DNA from: Candidatus Acidiferrales bacterium
Lineage (GTDB): Bacteria; Acidobacteriota; Terriglobia; Acidiferrales; UBA7541
Length of the DNA: 64,000 bases
Reading direction: 5' to 3'
Assembly (NCBI GenBank): GCA_035934015.1
Contig: DASYYH010000008.1
Span: 1-64,000 of the forward strand
Part shown: positions 1-9,428 of the stretch, piece after piece
Numbering within the stretch: position 1 is the stretch's first letter
Layout: each line of letters opens with the position of its first letter
Notes under the pieces: model-generated
Database searches by the model: none
The model's input: the letters and a program-made list of their open reading frames with translations, nothing else
What the model was told of the DNA's origin: nothing
Program-made: the position numbers and the translations under genes

Positions 1-257
<257 letters not shown>

Positions 258-462
258 AAAACTTTCCCAACCCGCTGCGTTTCGCGCAGACGCGTTAGCG
301 AAAGTTCGGCAACATCACTCGCACTACTCGAAACAGAGTTGTGGATTTGCCAGCTTCCTTCGGTTGCAAAGTTCGCAGTATTCGTGCGAACTGAAAATTT
401 CGGCTGCGCTTTTGGTTCGAGTTTTTCCAGCCTCGAACCTCTAGCTTCCAGCCTCTGATTTT
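258..462 (+). other. 23S-5S internal transcribed spacer
   Basis: This stretch of about 205 bases separates the 23S and 5S genes. I see no tRNA and no credible reading frame in it. It contains short inverted segments such as CTGCGTTTCGCGCAG (about 275-289) that probably belong to rRNA processing stems; that role is inferred. Confidence 0.7.
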
Positions 463-579
<117 letters not shown>

Positions 580-595
580 TTAAATTTTTGATGAA

Positions 596-630
596 GGCTC
601 CGAGTTTGAACAACTCGGAGCCTTTTTGTT
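596..630 (+). terminator. Intrinsic terminator of the rRNA operon
   Basis: An 11-bp perfect stem (GGCTCCGAGTT, 596-606, with its complement at 612-622) has a 5-nt loop and is followed by a T-rich tract. It lies 16 bases after the 5S gene, as expected for an rRNA operon terminator. Confidence 0.9.
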
Positions 631-672
631 TTGCGACTGTATTCGGCTTCGACTATTCTTTCACGGACGTAC

Positions 673-933
673 ATGAGCCGAAGCGAAAAAACGCTGGAAC
701 AAATTCTTCGCGGCACATCTGACGCAAACATTGCGTTTGCTGCAGTGCGTCAGCTGCTCTCGAATTTAGGTTTTGAAGAGCGCATCCGTGGAAGCCACCA
801 CATTTTCACGCACGAGGGCGTGGAAGAAATCCTGAATTTGCAGCCGAAGGGATCCAAGTGCAAACCGTACCAGATGAAGCAGGTCCGGTCTGTTATAATT
901 AAGTATAAGCTCGTGGAGGGGCGGCATGCCTAA
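673..933 (+). CDS. hicA: HicA-type toxin (mRNA interferase)
   Basis: An 86-aa protein with the HicA/YcfA double-stranded-RNA-binding-like fold signature. The motif GSHHIF near the middle contains the histidine used for RNA cleavage in this family, and the C-terminus is short and basic. Known family members are ribosome-independent mRNA interferases neutralised by HicB. I chose the ATG at 673; the frame is open 42 bases further upstream, but that extension reads into the rRNA terminator. It overlaps hicB by 8 bases, the usual translational coupling. Somewhat short of SD sequence; promoter not identified. It sits between two copies of 5S 3'-end sequence. Confidence 0.86.
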   Translation: MSRSEKTLEQILRGTSDANIAFAAVRQLLSNLGFEERIRGSHHIFTHEGVEEILNLQPKGSKCKPYQMKQVRSVIIKYKLVEGRHA

Positions 934-1135
934 GTACGAAGTTATTATTTACTGGAGCCAGGAAGACGAGGCGTTCATCGCGGAAGTGCCTGAACTCGCT
1001 GGCTGTGCCGCTGACGGAAAAACCTACCGAGAGGCCCTCACGAACGTCGAGATCATTATCAGAGAATGGATTGAAACAGCGAAAGAACTTGGCCGTGAGA
1101 TTCCCGCACCCAAAGGCCGTCTGGTGTTTGCTTAG
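926..1135 (+). CDS. hicB: HicB-type antitoxin
   Basis: A 69-aa protein matching the short HicB antitoxin (partial RNase H-like fold): MPKYEVIIYWSQEDEAFIAE at the N-terminus, then VPELAGCAADGKTY, EAL and IREWIETAKELG. It lacks a C-terminal DNA-binding domain, as is common in short HicB proteins. A strong SD (GTGGAGGGG) lies just ahead of the ATG inside the hicA 3' end. It should bind and neutralise the HicA encoded immediately upstream. Autoregulation is likely in other systems but cannot be judged here because no HTH is present. Confidence 0.86.
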   Translation: MPKYEVIIYWSQEDEAFIAEVPELAGCAADGKTYREALTNVEIIIREWIETAKELGREIPAPKGRLVFA

Positions 1136-1137
1136 TG

Positions 1138-1185
1138 AGGCCGATGATACCGCGTGGGAACATTGGTCGCCGACAGGATTAAATT
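1138..1185 (+). repeat. Truncated copy of the 5S rRNA 3' end
   Basis: Bases 1138-1185 repeat the 3' portion of the intact 5S gene (528-585). GGCCGATGATAC is identical, an internal stretch of roughly a dozen bases is missing, and GGTCGCCGACAGGATTAAAT differs from the 5S copy by a single base. The similarity continues into the downstream terminator. It cannot fold as a 5S rRNA because the 5' half is absent, so this is a remnant. Confidence 0.85.
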
Positions 1186-1193
1186 TCTAATGA

Positions 1194-1230
1194 GGGCTCC
1201 GAAGACTTCGTTCGGAGCCCTTTTGTTTTT
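1194..1230 (+). terminator. Intrinsic terminator after hicAB, duplicate of the rRNA terminator
   Basis: Stem GGGCTCCGAA (1194-1203) pairs with TTCGGAGCCC (1211-1220) and is followed by TTTTGTTTTT. It resembles the terminator at 596-630 and lies at the same distance from the 5S-like sequence, so it was probably duplicated along with it. Confidence 0.85.
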
Positions 1231-1253
1231 GAAATTGACGGCCCAGCGTGGAC

Positions 1254-1913
1254 TTATTGCTTGAACAGCTTGTCCATATAGGTCATCGAAATCGTCGTAT
1301 CGAAATAGAGCTTGGACGTCGTGCCATCTTTTGGATTCATAACCGTAAGAACGTCATAGTCCCGGTCGTTTTGCTTCGACAAAGCCTGTGACTGGGGTCT
1401 GAGACCGAGAGCATTCAATACATTGTATTCTTCTCGCACACAGATTACCTTATATGCCGAAGCGATACTCTTGCCGTCTCCCGAGCCGAGTATTGATTGA
1501 ATCAATCCAATGGCAATATCGTGTTGCTGTTGGGCGTGCCCGGCATCGTGCTGTGCCTGATACGCCAGATACGCCACGATATGCGCATCAATACTGACAT
1601 AATCCTCGTTCAACAGCACATTCGCAGCTTTTAGCGCTCCTTTGTAGTCTTTGGACTGTAGTTTTGAATTCATTTTCTTCACTGAATCCATGTCGACGTC
1701 AGAAGAGTATTTGGGGCTAGCAGCATAAGCCATTCGCAGTTGGCCATAGTTGACGTTCGGATCGCCGTTTCTGGATTCCTGCACGAGGTCGTCATAGGAT
1801 GGCGAGGATTGGGGCTTGCTCTGCGCAGCGACAGCGCTAGCAAACAATGTGATGAGAAATAATGCAGCCGCACCGCTCCGGCATTGAAAGGACTTTGTTT
1901 TTCTACGCGGCAT
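1254..1913 (-). CDS. Secreted DUF4919-like protein
   Basis: A 219-aa protein with an N-terminal signal peptide (basic start, hydrophobic AAALFLITLFASAVAAQS) and a mature part beginning SYDDLVQESRNGDPNVNYGQL, a pattern I associate with the DUF4919 family. The remainder is helical, with a TPR-like feel (DYKGALKAANVLLNEDYVSI). The molecular function of this family is unknown to me. The ATG at 1913 is preceded by GGAGGT at close spacing. It is transcribed toward the hicAB terminator and appears monocistronic. The family assignment is from memory of the motif and should be treated as moderate. Confidence 0.7.
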   Translation of the reverse strand: MPRRKTKSFQCRSGAAALFLITLFASAVAAQSKPQSSPSYDDLVQESRNGDPNVNYGQLRMAYAASPKYSSDVDMDSVKKMNSKLQSKDYKGALKAANVLLNEDYVSIDAHIVAYLAYQAQHDAGHAQQQHDIAIGLIQSILGSGDGKSIASAYKVICVREEYNVLNALGLRPQSQALSKQNDRDYDVLTVMNPKDGTTSKLYFDTTISMTYMDKLFKQ

Positions 1914-2055
1914 TCAGACCTCCGAATTTTGTGAGACACGCCGGCATGTGTCTCACGCTTTTCGTACGCATTGATAACCGATCGAACATCGATCTGCACG
2001 ATTCGCGGAGATATTGTCTCAAAGGTTTCTATCAAAAACCCTAAGCGGCGATCCT

Positions 2056-2631
2056 CTAGCGCACAATCGCCGCCATGGCGAGGCCGGCGAAAAACCAATC
2101 GAGAAGGCCATTGGCGATGTACGCGCAGGTATAGTTCGCCGGGAAGTTGTACCAGTTCCAATATTCGAGGCCGAGAAACACGACGGCGAAAAGTCCGGCG
2201 AGTGTGACGGCGAAGACGCGTTTCCAATACGAACTGACTCCGCCCGCGCCCATGGCGAGAATGCATGCAAGAAAGAATGCGCTGACGACATCGATGGCGA
2301 ATTCGCCGCCGAGCAGCTTGCTGTAATTCAGCGCCGTGCCGCCGGGCGAATAGACCACAATCCCCGTGGGGCCCTGCTGGTATTTCGCGGCGTAGGCGGT
2401 ATCGTCTGCATTCATTTGCTCCTTGGTGCGGCCGGGCGTCATATTGGGCGCTGGGAAATAGTAGAAGCCGGGCTCATGAATCAAGACGCGCATGGCCGGA
2501 AGCAGTAAGTTTTCCTGGGGAAGGGCCTTGACGCCAACCTGTCCCAATCCCAGCACGGTGTGCAAGAGAGAGCCGACGATAAAGACGACGATGCCACCAA
2601 CAAGGGCTCCCAAGAGAATTTTCTTCGTCAT
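2056..2631 (-). CDS. Predicted four-helix membrane protein, function unknown
   Basis: A 191-aa protein with an N-terminal transmembrane helix (LLGALVGGIVVFIVGSLLH), a periplasmic loop of roughly 90 residues containing APNMTPGRTKEQ, and three more hydrophobic segments (VVSAFFLACILAMGAGG, VFAVTLAGLFAVVFLGLEY, GLLDWFFAGLAMAAIV). I do not recognise a catalytic motif. The ATG at 2631 is chosen because GGAGG lies 9 bases upstream; a TTG three codons earlier abuts the SD and is unlikely. It is divergent from the M20 peptidase gene, sharing a 150-base intergenic region. Confidence 0.75.
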   Translation of the reverse strand: MTKKILLGALVGGIVVFIVGSLLHTVLGLGQVGVKALPQENLLLPAMRVLIHEPGFYYFPAPNMTPGRTKEQMNADDTAYAAKYQQGPTGIVVYSPGGTALNYSKLLGGEFAIDVVSAFFLACILAMGAGGVSSYWKRVFAVTLAGLFAVVFLGLEYWNWYNFPANYTCAYIANGLLDWFFAGLAMAAIVR

Positions 2632-2781
2632 GGCAGGCAACCTCCGATTGGCGCTGGACTATATTCCCAGCGAATGGCGAAAGCAAGTGCCAGGGGCAAG
2701 GCGAGTCTGCAATTGGCGCGCGCAGCCGATTCTGTTAGCCTCGCACGTCGCACAGATTTGCATGCGCGTCCAGGAGAAGCC

Positions 2782-4182
2782 ATGAAACTTTACCAATCGC
2801 TTTTGATCTTTGTGCTCGCTGGCTCGATTGCCGCCACGGCTGGCGCCCAACAGCAGACGCAGGACGAGCACAAGGTGGCGCATGATATTTACAAGCAACT
2901 GATCGAAACGAACACGACGGAATCGGTGGGCAACATGACCACCGCCGCGAATGAAATTGCCGAGCGGCTGCGCGCAGCGGGATTTCCCGCGAGCGACGTG
3001 ACCGTCCTGGGGCCAGACGCGCGGCATGGCAATGTGGTTGCCAGAATTCACGGCAGCGGTGCGCGCAAGCCGATTCTCTTTATCGCGCATCTGGATGTGG
3101 TGGAAGCGAATCGCGCCGATTGGTCGCTCGATCCATTCAAGCTGACGGAACAAGACGGCTTCTTTTACGGACGCGGAACGAGCGACATAAAAGACGGCGA
3201 CGCGATTCTGACCGCGAACTTCATCCGGCTGAAGGAGGAGGGTTACAAACCCGATCGCGATCTGATTCTGGCGCTGACTTCGGACGAAGAGGGCGGAGAC
3301 TTCAACGGAATTACGTGGCTGCTCGAAAAGCATCGCAATTTGATTGACGCGGAATACTGTATCAACACCGACGGCGGCGATTTCCAGCTCAAGGACGGCA
3401 AGCCGCTGCTGACTTCGATTCAAACCAGCGAAAAGCTATATGCCGATTACGAACTAAAGGTCTTCAACAAGGGCGGGCACAGCTCACTGCCCTCCCCTGA
3501 CAATGCCATCTACCATCTGGCAGGCGGCCTGATGCGGCTTTCGCACTATCAATTTCCGACGGAGTTCAACGAAACGACGCGCACATTTTTCGAGCGCATG
3601 TCGAAGATCGAGCAAGGAACGCTGGCTTCCGAACTGGCCGGAGCCGCCAAGAATCCACCCGATGCCGCGGCCATCCAGACGCTTTCGGAGTCGCCCTATT
3701 ACAACGCGCTGCTGCGCACGACTTGCGTGGCCACGCGACTGAGCGGGGGTCACGCGAACAACGCGCTGCCGCAGGACGCCAGCGCGATTGTGAATTGCCG
3801 CATTTTCCCGGGCGGCACGCAAGAAGAGACAGAAAAAACATTGGTGAAAGTGCTGGACGATCCGCAGATCAAAGTCTCGGCGATCGCGCCGCCGCATACG
3901 AGCCCCGCATCGCCGCTTCGAAAGGACGTGCTGGAAGCGGATGAGAAAGTCGTGGGAGAAATGTGGCCGGGCACGCCGGTGATTCCGACGATGGAAACCG
4001 GCGCTACGGACGGTTATCTGCTGCGCGACGCGGGAATTCCCACGTACGGCATATCGGGAGTCTTCATTGACATGAACGACGTTCGCGCGCACGGCCGCGA
4101 CGAACGTATTTTGCAGAGTTCGTTCTATGAAGGCGTGGATTTCTTTTATAGGTACATCAAGGCGCTGTCGTCCGGAAACTGA
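2782..4182 (+). CDS. M20-family metallopeptidase, secreted
   Basis: A 466-aa zinc-dependent amidohydrolase/peptidase of the M20/M25/M40 superfamily. A signal peptide (MKLYQSLLIFVLAGSIAATA) predicts export. Metal-site motifs are in order: HLDVV (H103, D105), GRGTSDIKDG with the bridging D135, SDEEGGD with catalytic E169 and metal ligand E170, and a later TDGGD. The dimerisation insert lies between about residues 210 and 330, and a C-terminal ETGATDG...HGRDER segment supplies the last ligands. The frame is open upstream, but the ATG at 2782 follows GGAGAAG and starts the signal peptide. Substrate is unknown; carboxypeptidase or dipeptidase activity is typical of relatives. Confidence 0.88.
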   Translation: MKLYQSLLIFVLAGSIAATAGAQQQTQDEHKVAHDIYKQLIETNTTESVGNMTTAANEIAERLRAAGFPASDVTVLGPDARHGNVVARIHGSGARKPILFIAHLDVVEANRADWSLDPFKLTEQDGFFYGRGTSDIKDGDAILTANFIRLKEEGYKPDRDLILALTSDEEGGDFNGITWLLEKHRNLIDAEYCINTDGGDFQLKDGKPLLTSIQTSEKLYADYELKVFNKGGHSSLPSPDNAIYHLAGGLMRLSHYQFPTEFNETTRTFFERMSKIEQGTLASELAGAAKNPPDAAAIQTLSESPYYNALLRTTCVATRLSGGHANNALPQDASAIVNCRIFPGGTQEETEKTLVKVLDDPQIKVSAIAPPHTSPASPLRKDVLEADEKVVGEMWPGTPVIPTMETGATDGYLLRDAGIPTYGISGVFIDMNDVRAHGRDERILQSSFYEGVDFFYRYIKALSSGN

Positions 4183-4198
4183 GCGCGCCAGTTTTCAA

Positions 4199-4843
4199 TC
4201 AGCGATGGGCAGGCGGAGGCGGAATTTTCTTGACGCGCGTGTAAACGGTTTCGAGCGTGGTGAGCGTGTTGTCCGGGCCTTCGCCGAGTAGTTTCACGCT
4301 GAAATGATCGTCATCGGATTGCGTGACGGTGACGCGGAGCGTTTGCCTTGCGCCATTCGGGCCGAGGAACGCGCCGGAATAACGCACGATCTTGCCGCTA
4401 TCGTCGGTGGAGCCATCCAGCACGAGGAACGCGGTTGAGCCGGTGTAAATCCAGGCGGCTTCGTACTGCTTGGAGCCGTTGTTATAGCCATAAAGTCGCA
4501 AGCCGGAATAAGGCTGGCCGAGGGAGTCGCCGGAATTGGTCTCTTCGAGGAAGCGGCCATCGAGAATGCTTTTGAGCGTGGCGGTTCCGGTGGATTGCTG
4601 CGGCTGAGCGCCGGTGGCATAGAGCGTAGTGACCGTCGTATATTCGCCGGCGCGCTTCATCAATTGCGCATGAATCGGGCCGGGAGTCGCAGCGGCGATG
4701 AGCGCCTGTTGCACGGCGTCCTGTTCCTGCTGCGAGGATTGCGGCGGATTTTGCGCGGACTGCGCATTGGCTGCTGTGGCTATGGCCAGAATGGCCAGAG
4801 TGACAGCGATTCTCGAAAGTGTTTGCCGCATTGTCCGATTCAT
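4199..4843 (-). CDS. Secreted DUF1579-like protein
   Basis: A 214-aa protein with a signal peptide (RIAVTLAILAIATAANAQ) and a beta-rich mature domain resembling DUF1579 (AGEYTTVTTLY, ILDGRFLEETNSG, YGYNNGSKQYEAAWIYTGS). Members of this family occur widely in soil bacteria; no activity is established to my knowledge. The ATG at 4843 has AAGGAG upstream; a longer open frame to 5005 lacks an SD and is not used. It ends 17 bases beyond the M20 peptidase stop in a tail-to-tail arrangement, and lies downstream of the MacA/ATPase pair on the same strand, with a gap of about 167 bases. Confidence 0.75.
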   Translation of the reverse strand: MNRTMRQTLSRIAVTLAILAIATAANAQSAQNPPQSSQQEQDAVQQALIAAATPGPIHAQLMKRAGEYTTVTTLYATGAQPQQSTGTATLKSILDGRFLEETNSGDSLGQPYSGLRLYGYNNGSKQYEAAWIYTGSTAFLVLDGSTDDSGKIVRYSGAFLGPNGARQTLRVTVTQSDDDHFSVKLLGEGPDNTLTTLETVYTRVKKIPPPPAHR

Positions 4844-5010
4844 TTTTCCGCTCCTTAATCCCTGCGCCGATTTTCCAGCCGCACGCGCGAATCGCCATCG
4901 TAATTTTAGAGATGAACCAGGATTTTGCCGCAGGGTTGCCTCTTGAAATCCGTTGGATTCGATTCCGCATCGAGAGAAGTGCGGATGCGGCCTGCGCGAC
5001 AGCATGAAGC

Positions 5011-5751
5011 TTACTTGATTTTTTCGTCTTTTTCGATTTTGCCGTCGCGCAGACGGATGACGCGATGCGCGTGCCGTGCGATGTCGGGTTCGTGTGTGAC
5101 GAGAATAATGGTGTTGCCGCTCTGATGCAGGCGCGCGAACAGAGCCATGATTTCCTCGCCGGTTTGGGAATCGAGGTTTCCCGTTGGTTCATCGGCGAGC
5201 AGAATCGAAGGATGATTCACGAGCGCGCGAGCGATGGCCACGCGCTGGCGCTGGCCGCCGGAAAGTTCATTGGGTTTGTGCATCATGCGTTCGCCGAGTT
5301 CGACCTGCTTGAGAGTTTGCGTGGCGCGTACGCGGCGCTCTTCGGCTGGCGTGCCGTTGTAAATCATGGGCAGTTCGACATTGTGAAGCGCGGTGGCGCG
5401 CGCGAGGAGATTGAAAGTTTGAAAGACGAAGCCGATTTCTTTGTTGCGAATGTAGGCAAGCTCGTCGTCGTCGAGTTCGCTGACAAGGCGCCCGGCGAGC
5501 CAGTAGTGGCCCTTGGTCGGGGAATCGAGGCAGCCGATCAAATTCATTAGCGTGGATTTGCCGGAGCCGGAAGGGCCCATGATGGCGGCGTATTCGCCCT
5601 TGCGAATCTGAAGGTTCGTGCCGCGAAGCGCATGCACTTCCTCCGTGCCCATCGTATAGGTCTTCCACAGGTCTTCGGTGCAGATGACAATGCCGGCATC
5701 AACGAGATCCTGCCGGAACGCCAGGGAAGATGTCGCTTCTTCAACTGCCAT
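5011..5751 (-). CDS. ABC transporter ATP-binding protein, MacB/LolD type
   Basis: A 246-aa ATPase with all ABC motifs: Walker [10 protein letters not shown] (59-67), Q-loop VFQTFNLL, signature [15 protein letters not shown], Walker [14 protein letters not shown] and H-loop VTHE. The sequence is characteristic of the MacB/LolD/FtsE group, which works with FtsX-type permeases in mechanotransmission. The ATG at 5751 has GAGGAG about 10 bases upstream. It follows the MacA-like adaptor gene by 85 bases on the same strand. No FtsX-type permease gene is adjacent; the next gene downstream is the DUF1579 protein. The specific substrate cannot be told. Confidence 0.93.
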   Translation of the reverse strand: MAVEEATSSLAFRQDLVDAGIVICTEDLWKTYTMGTEEVHALRGTNLQIRKGEYAAIMGPSGSGKSTLMNLIGCLDSPTKGHYWLAGRLVSELDDDELAYIRNKEIGFVFQTFNLLARATALHNVELPMIYNGTPAEERRVRATQTLKQVELGERMMHKPNELSGGQRQRVAIARALVNHPSILLADEPTGNLDSQTGEEIMALFARLHQSGNTIILVTHEPDIARHAHRVIRLRDGKIEKDEKIK

Positions 5752-5836
5752 GCGAATGTTGCTCCTCGAGATTCTCGCGCTCAGGCGAACAACGCGCTGC
5801 GTTCGCGCCAGCCAGCCTTCGCGTACGCAGAGGATA

Positions 5837-7246
5837 CTAGGAACTCGATTGATCCGTGATGACCGGAGCGGAGTTGTCGATTTTAACCGTCGCGCCGGAA
5901 CGAAGGGTACGCAGCGCTTTGTAGCTGCCGGTGACAATCTGGTCGCCGACTTTGAGGCCGCTGGTCACTTCGATGTTCGTGATGCCGGTGATGCCTGTCT
6001 GCACGGGAACGAAAATGGCTTTGTTGTTGCGAATGACAAAAACGCCCTGAACATCATCATTGCCCGTGGTTCCGTCCGGATTCGGCGCCGGCTTTGCAGC
6101 CGCCAGAGTGACATTGCCACCGGATTTTTGCTGCTCCTCTTCGGCCTTGAGCTCCGCGCGCGAGCGCACGGCGAGAGCCTGAATCGGAATGGTGAGCACA
6201 TCGGTGCGATGCGCGGTCTTGATTTTCGCGGTGCAGGAAAGGCCCGGGCGAATCAGCTTGGGAGGCGCATCGAGGCGCACATGGACTTTGAAATCGCGCG
6301 CTTCCTGGCTATTGGCGGAAGTTTCCTGCGTGGTGGCCAAACCGGAGGTGCGCAAAATGGCCTCTTCACCGACGTCGGCGACGTGGCCTTTGAAGGTCTG
6401 GTTCGGATACGCATCAATCGTGACGTCCGCAGCCTGGCCGACCTTGACGTTGGGGATGTCGGTTTCGTCGACCATGACTTCAGCGTCGACTTCGGACATA
6501 TCTGAGATGGTGAGGAGGTAGCTGCCCTCGGAATTTTGAATGCCGGGGACGACGTTTTCGCCGACCTTGACGGGAATAAACGTGACCACGCCGCTAATCG
6601 GCGCTTCGTAAGTCGTTTTGTCGAGAACGTCACGCAGGTGAACTTCGGTGGCAGCAGCCTGCGCCTGATTGTATTGAGCGACGGCAAGCTGATCGTGAGC
6701 TTGCTTTGCGCGAGCCTGATTTCCGGCGAGAGTGGCGGCCGCGGCTCCGTAGGCGGACTTGTAGGTGTCGTAATCGGACTTGGCGATCAAACCTTCCTTA
6801 TACAAGCCCTGGCCGCGGTCCCAGTCGTTACGAGCCTTTTCGAGATTGGCCTCGGACTGCTGCACATCGGCCTGGGCGGCAACGTCAGCCGACTGAGCGG
6901 ACTGCACGGCGGCCTGCATGGAGTCAATAGTGGCTTGCTGCGCCTTGACGTCCGCGGCGGGCTGAACGCGCTCGACGCGCAGGAGGACGGTGCCTTTCTT
7001 GACGACATCGCCTTCGTTCACGTCAATGTCGGTGATCTTGCCGAAGCCCTGGCCAAGCACGTTGGTGTAGTTCTGCGGCCGGATTTCGCCGGATGCGGTC
7101 ACAAGCGAGGTGATGTCTTGCTTCGCAGCAACGCCGGATTGCACGGTGACGGTGTCTCTGCCCGCCTGCTTGACACTGATAACAACTATGAGGAGGAGCG
7201 CGACAACGCCGACGACAATAAGAACTGTTCTTTTAGACTTCTTCAT
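5837..7246 (-). CDS. HlyD/MacA-type periplasmic adaptor subunit
   Basis: A 469-aa membrane fusion protein. It has an N-terminal membrane anchor ([19 protein letters not shown]), a lipoyl half-motif ([20 protein letters not shown]), a long coiled-coil hairpin of about residues 100-195 rich in Ala/Gln, the second lipoyl half ([20 protein letters not shown]), a beta-barrel domain and a membrane-proximal domain ending near GATVKIDN. Such adaptors bridge an inner-membrane ABC permease to an outer-membrane TolC-like channel for efflux or secretion. SD AGGAAAAGG precedes the ATG. It is the first gene of the pair with the MacB-type ATPase; no TolC homologue is in the window. Confidence 0.9.
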   Translation of the reverse strand: MKKSKRTVLIVVGVVALLLIVVISVKQAGRDTVTVQSGVAAKQDITSLVTASGEIRPQNYTNVLGQGFGKITDIDVNEGDVVKKGTVLLRVERVQPAADVKAQQATIDSMQAAVQSAQSADVAAQADVQQSEANLEKARNDWDRGQGLYKEGLIAKSDYDTYKSAYGAAAATLAGNQARAKQAHDQLAVAQYNQAQAAATEVHLRDVLDKTTYEAPISGVVTFIPVKVGENVVPGIQNSEGSYLLTISDMSEVDAEVMVDETDIPNVKVGQAADVTIDAYPNQTFKGHVADVGEEAILRTSGLATTQETSANSQEARDFKVHVRLDAPPKLIRPGLSCTAKIKTAHRTDVLTIPIQALAVRSRAELKAEEEQQKSGGNVTLAAAKPAPNPDGTTGNDDVQGVFVIRNNKAIFVPVQTGITGITNIEVTSGLKVGDQIVTGSYKALRTLRSGATVKIDNSAPVITDQSSS

Positions 7247-7714
7247 CGCCTTTTCCTATGAATTCCTTAGTCCACAAGAGAGGTGTTCCCACCCCTGAAC
7301 ATTAATACGATGCGGGGGGTCAAAAAGTTTCTGGCCAGGTCCTCCGAGGCTTAGACACGCAAGCGACCGCGAGCACCCCAGCTTGCCCAGCGAGCCGAAC
7401 CATCGATTTACCTGTCCGCGTGCGGAGCGATGGCTTCTCTATCATGGTAATCGAGCCTGGCTCACAAAACAAATTGTTGTTCCGAGGGATTTCCCATCTA
7501 TATAGACACGAAGAAGATAGTTTTGGTTTGCACAAAATCTAAAATATTTTTCGACGGGTTACCCATTGACCTGCAGGCGGCAGATTTTGAGAATGGCAGG
7601 CAACCCACATATATGGCACGGGAATCTGAACCGGGTAAGCGTCAGTAGCGGTGAAGGTTAGCTTGACGGGTGTCCTGAGGGGGACTAGAATTTGACATCC
7701 GGGGGAGTTCCCTA
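7247..7714. other. Divergent intergenic region between macA-like and GWxTD genes
   Basis: These 468 bases separate two divergent genes. I find no coding sequence that looks real. The right end holds the promoter described at 7663-7691. The AT-rich block at about 7480-7560 (TAAAATATTTTTCG) could bind a regulator, but no defined operator was recognised. Confidence 0.6.
7663..7691 (+). promoter_or_regulatory. Sigma-70 promoter for the GWxTD gene cluster
   Basis: TTGACG at 7663-7668 and TAGAAT at 7686-7691 are separated by exactly 17 bases. Predicted transcription start is near 7698, giving a leader of about 17 bases that contains GGGGGAG ahead of the ATG at 7715. Confidence 0.75.
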
Positions 7715-9409
7715 ATGAAACGCGGTCGCGGGCTATCTATCTTTGCTATTTTCTCCTTCTGCTGTGCCCTTCTTATTCCCGCCATCGTACATGCCCAGGA
7801 TCAGGATCAGCAAGAAACACAGCAGGAAATCGACGCCAAGGCCAAGGCAAAAGCGCAAAAGAAACGGGAAAAGGATCTGGAACGAGAACTCCTGCCCGTC
7901 TACAAGGAATGGCTCAACGGGCCGGTTTCCTACATCATTACAGCGGAGGAGCGCGCTGCCTTCCTGCAACTGGAAACCAACCAGGAGCGCGATAACTTTA
8001 TCGAGAATTTCTGGCAGCGGCGGAATCCGGACCAGGACTCCGCGGATAACACGTACAAAGAGGATTATTACGAGCGGATTGCGTACGTCAACGAGAGGTA
8101 CTCCTCGGGCGTGCCGGGTTGGAAGACGGATCGCGGGCGCATCTACCTGATGTGGGGCAAGCCGGATGAGGTGGACTCGAACCCGGCGGGCGGCCCTTAT
8201 ACGAGACCCGCAGAAGAGGGCGGCGGCGAAACGACGACCTATCCGTTTGAAGACTGGCGCTATCGATACTTGCCGGGAATCGGTGAAAACGTGATTCTGG
8301 AATTCGTGGATCCTTCAGGCACGGGCGAGTATCACCTGACGACGGACCCAAGCGAAAAAGACGCTTTGCTGTATGTGCCGGGCGCGGGCTTGACGGATCT
8401 GGAAGCCATGGGCGAATCGTCGAAGCTCGACCGCTTTAAGAATACCGATGGCACGCATGATCCTGTTCCGATGGGCGGGCCGGGCTCAGCCCCGGAGTAT
8501 ATGAACGAGTTCACGCGGCTGGATTTGTACTCGAAGATCTGGACGCCGCCGCCGGTGAAATACAAGGACCTTGAAGAGGATGTGGACACGCACTTGACGA
8601 CGAACCAGATTCACTTTGACTGCCACACGGATTTCCTGCGTGTCACGGATGATGCGGATCTGGTTCCGATTACGATTCAAATTCCCAACAAAGACTTGAG
8701 TTTTCAGGATAAGAACGGAGTGCAGACGGCGACGCTGCATCTGTTTGCGCGCATCACGAGCGTGAGCGGGCGAGTCGTGGAAACGTTCGAAGACTCGATC
8801 TCCGCGGATACGCCGGATTCGCTGATGCAGCAGTATTTGAAGGGATTCAATATCTATCAGAAGGAAGTTCCGCTGAGCCCCGGGCTCTACCGGCTGGACG
8901 TGGTGGTGAAAGACATCAACAGCGGCAACCTGGGCGTGATCAACACTGGCTTGCATGTGCCGCGATTCCAGGATGACCAATTGGCAGCCAGTTCGATGAT
9001 TCTGGCGGATGAAATGCAGAGAGTTTCGTCACGCGACATCGGCCTGGGAGAGTTTGTTATTGGCGATTTGAAGATTCGGCCCAAGCTCGACACAACGTTT
9101 AAACAAAACGGGCAGATGGGTTTGTTCTTGCAGATTTACAATCTCAAGGTCGACCCGAAAACCAACAAGGCGAATGCGATTATTCAGTATGCGGTGGTCA
9201 ACAATTTGGATAACCGTACAGTCCTGAACTTCTCGGAGAGTTCGCAGCAATACAATCAGCACGGCGAAGAAATGTGGATCGAGAAAGTTCTGGACCTCAA
9301 ATCGCTGGCACCCGGACAATACAAACTCAAAGTGCAGATAACGGATAACGGCGACAATCAGATCATTACTCCCTCGGCGGACTTTACGGTGAAGGCCGCG
9401 ACGAATTGA
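7715..9409 (+). CDS. GWxTD domain-containing secreted protein
   Basis: A 564-aa exported protein with a signal peptide (LSIFAIFSFCCALLIPAIVHAQ), a charged Gln/Lys-rich coiled segment at about 27-55, and the GWxTD domain. The motif itself is GWKTD at 135-139, followed by GRIYLMWGKPDEVD. The C-terminal half (about 280-560) is beta-rich, consistent with two Ig-like modules. GWxTD proteins are abundant in Acidobacteriota and Bacteroidota; their role is unknown, although they often sit near regulatory or surface genes. The gene has its own promoter and is followed after 19 bases by a carboxypeptidase-regulatory-domain gene, suggesting co-transcription. Confidence 0.88.
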   Translation: MKRGRGLSIFAIFSFCCALLIPAIVHAQDQDQQETQQEIDAKAKAKAQKKREKDLERELLPVYKEWLNGPVSYIITAEERAAFLQLETNQERDNFIENFWQRRNPDQDSADNTYKEDYYERIAYVNERYSSGVPGWKTDRGRIYLMWGKPDEVDSNPAGGPYTRPAEEGGGETTTYPFEDWRYRYLPGIGENVILEFVDPSGTGEYHLTTDPSEKDALLYVPGAGLTDLEAMGESSKLDRFKNTDGTHDPVPMGGPGSAPEYMNEFTRLDLYSKIWTPPPVKYKDLEEDVDTHLTTNQIHFDCHTDFLRVTDDADLVPITIQIPNKDLSFQDKNGVQTATLHLFARITSVSGRVVETFEDSISADTPDSLMQQYLKGFNIYQKEVPLSPGLYRLDVVVKDINSGNLGVINTGLHVPRFQDDQLAASSMILADEMQRVSSRDIGLGEFVIGDLKIRPKLDTTFKQNGQMGLFLQIYNLKVDPKTNKANAIIQYAVVNNLDNRTVLNFSESSQQYNQHGEEMWIEKVLDLKSLAPGQYKLKVQITDNGDNQIITPSADFTVKAATN

Positions 9410-9428
9410 AAGGACGGGAGGTAGACGC

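Noticed and set aside
7614-7630. TGGCACG resembling a sigma-54 -24 element upstream of the GWxTD gene
   Set aside because: The required GC of the -12 element (TTGC) is missing at the correct distance, and a good sigma-70 promoter lies nearer the gene.
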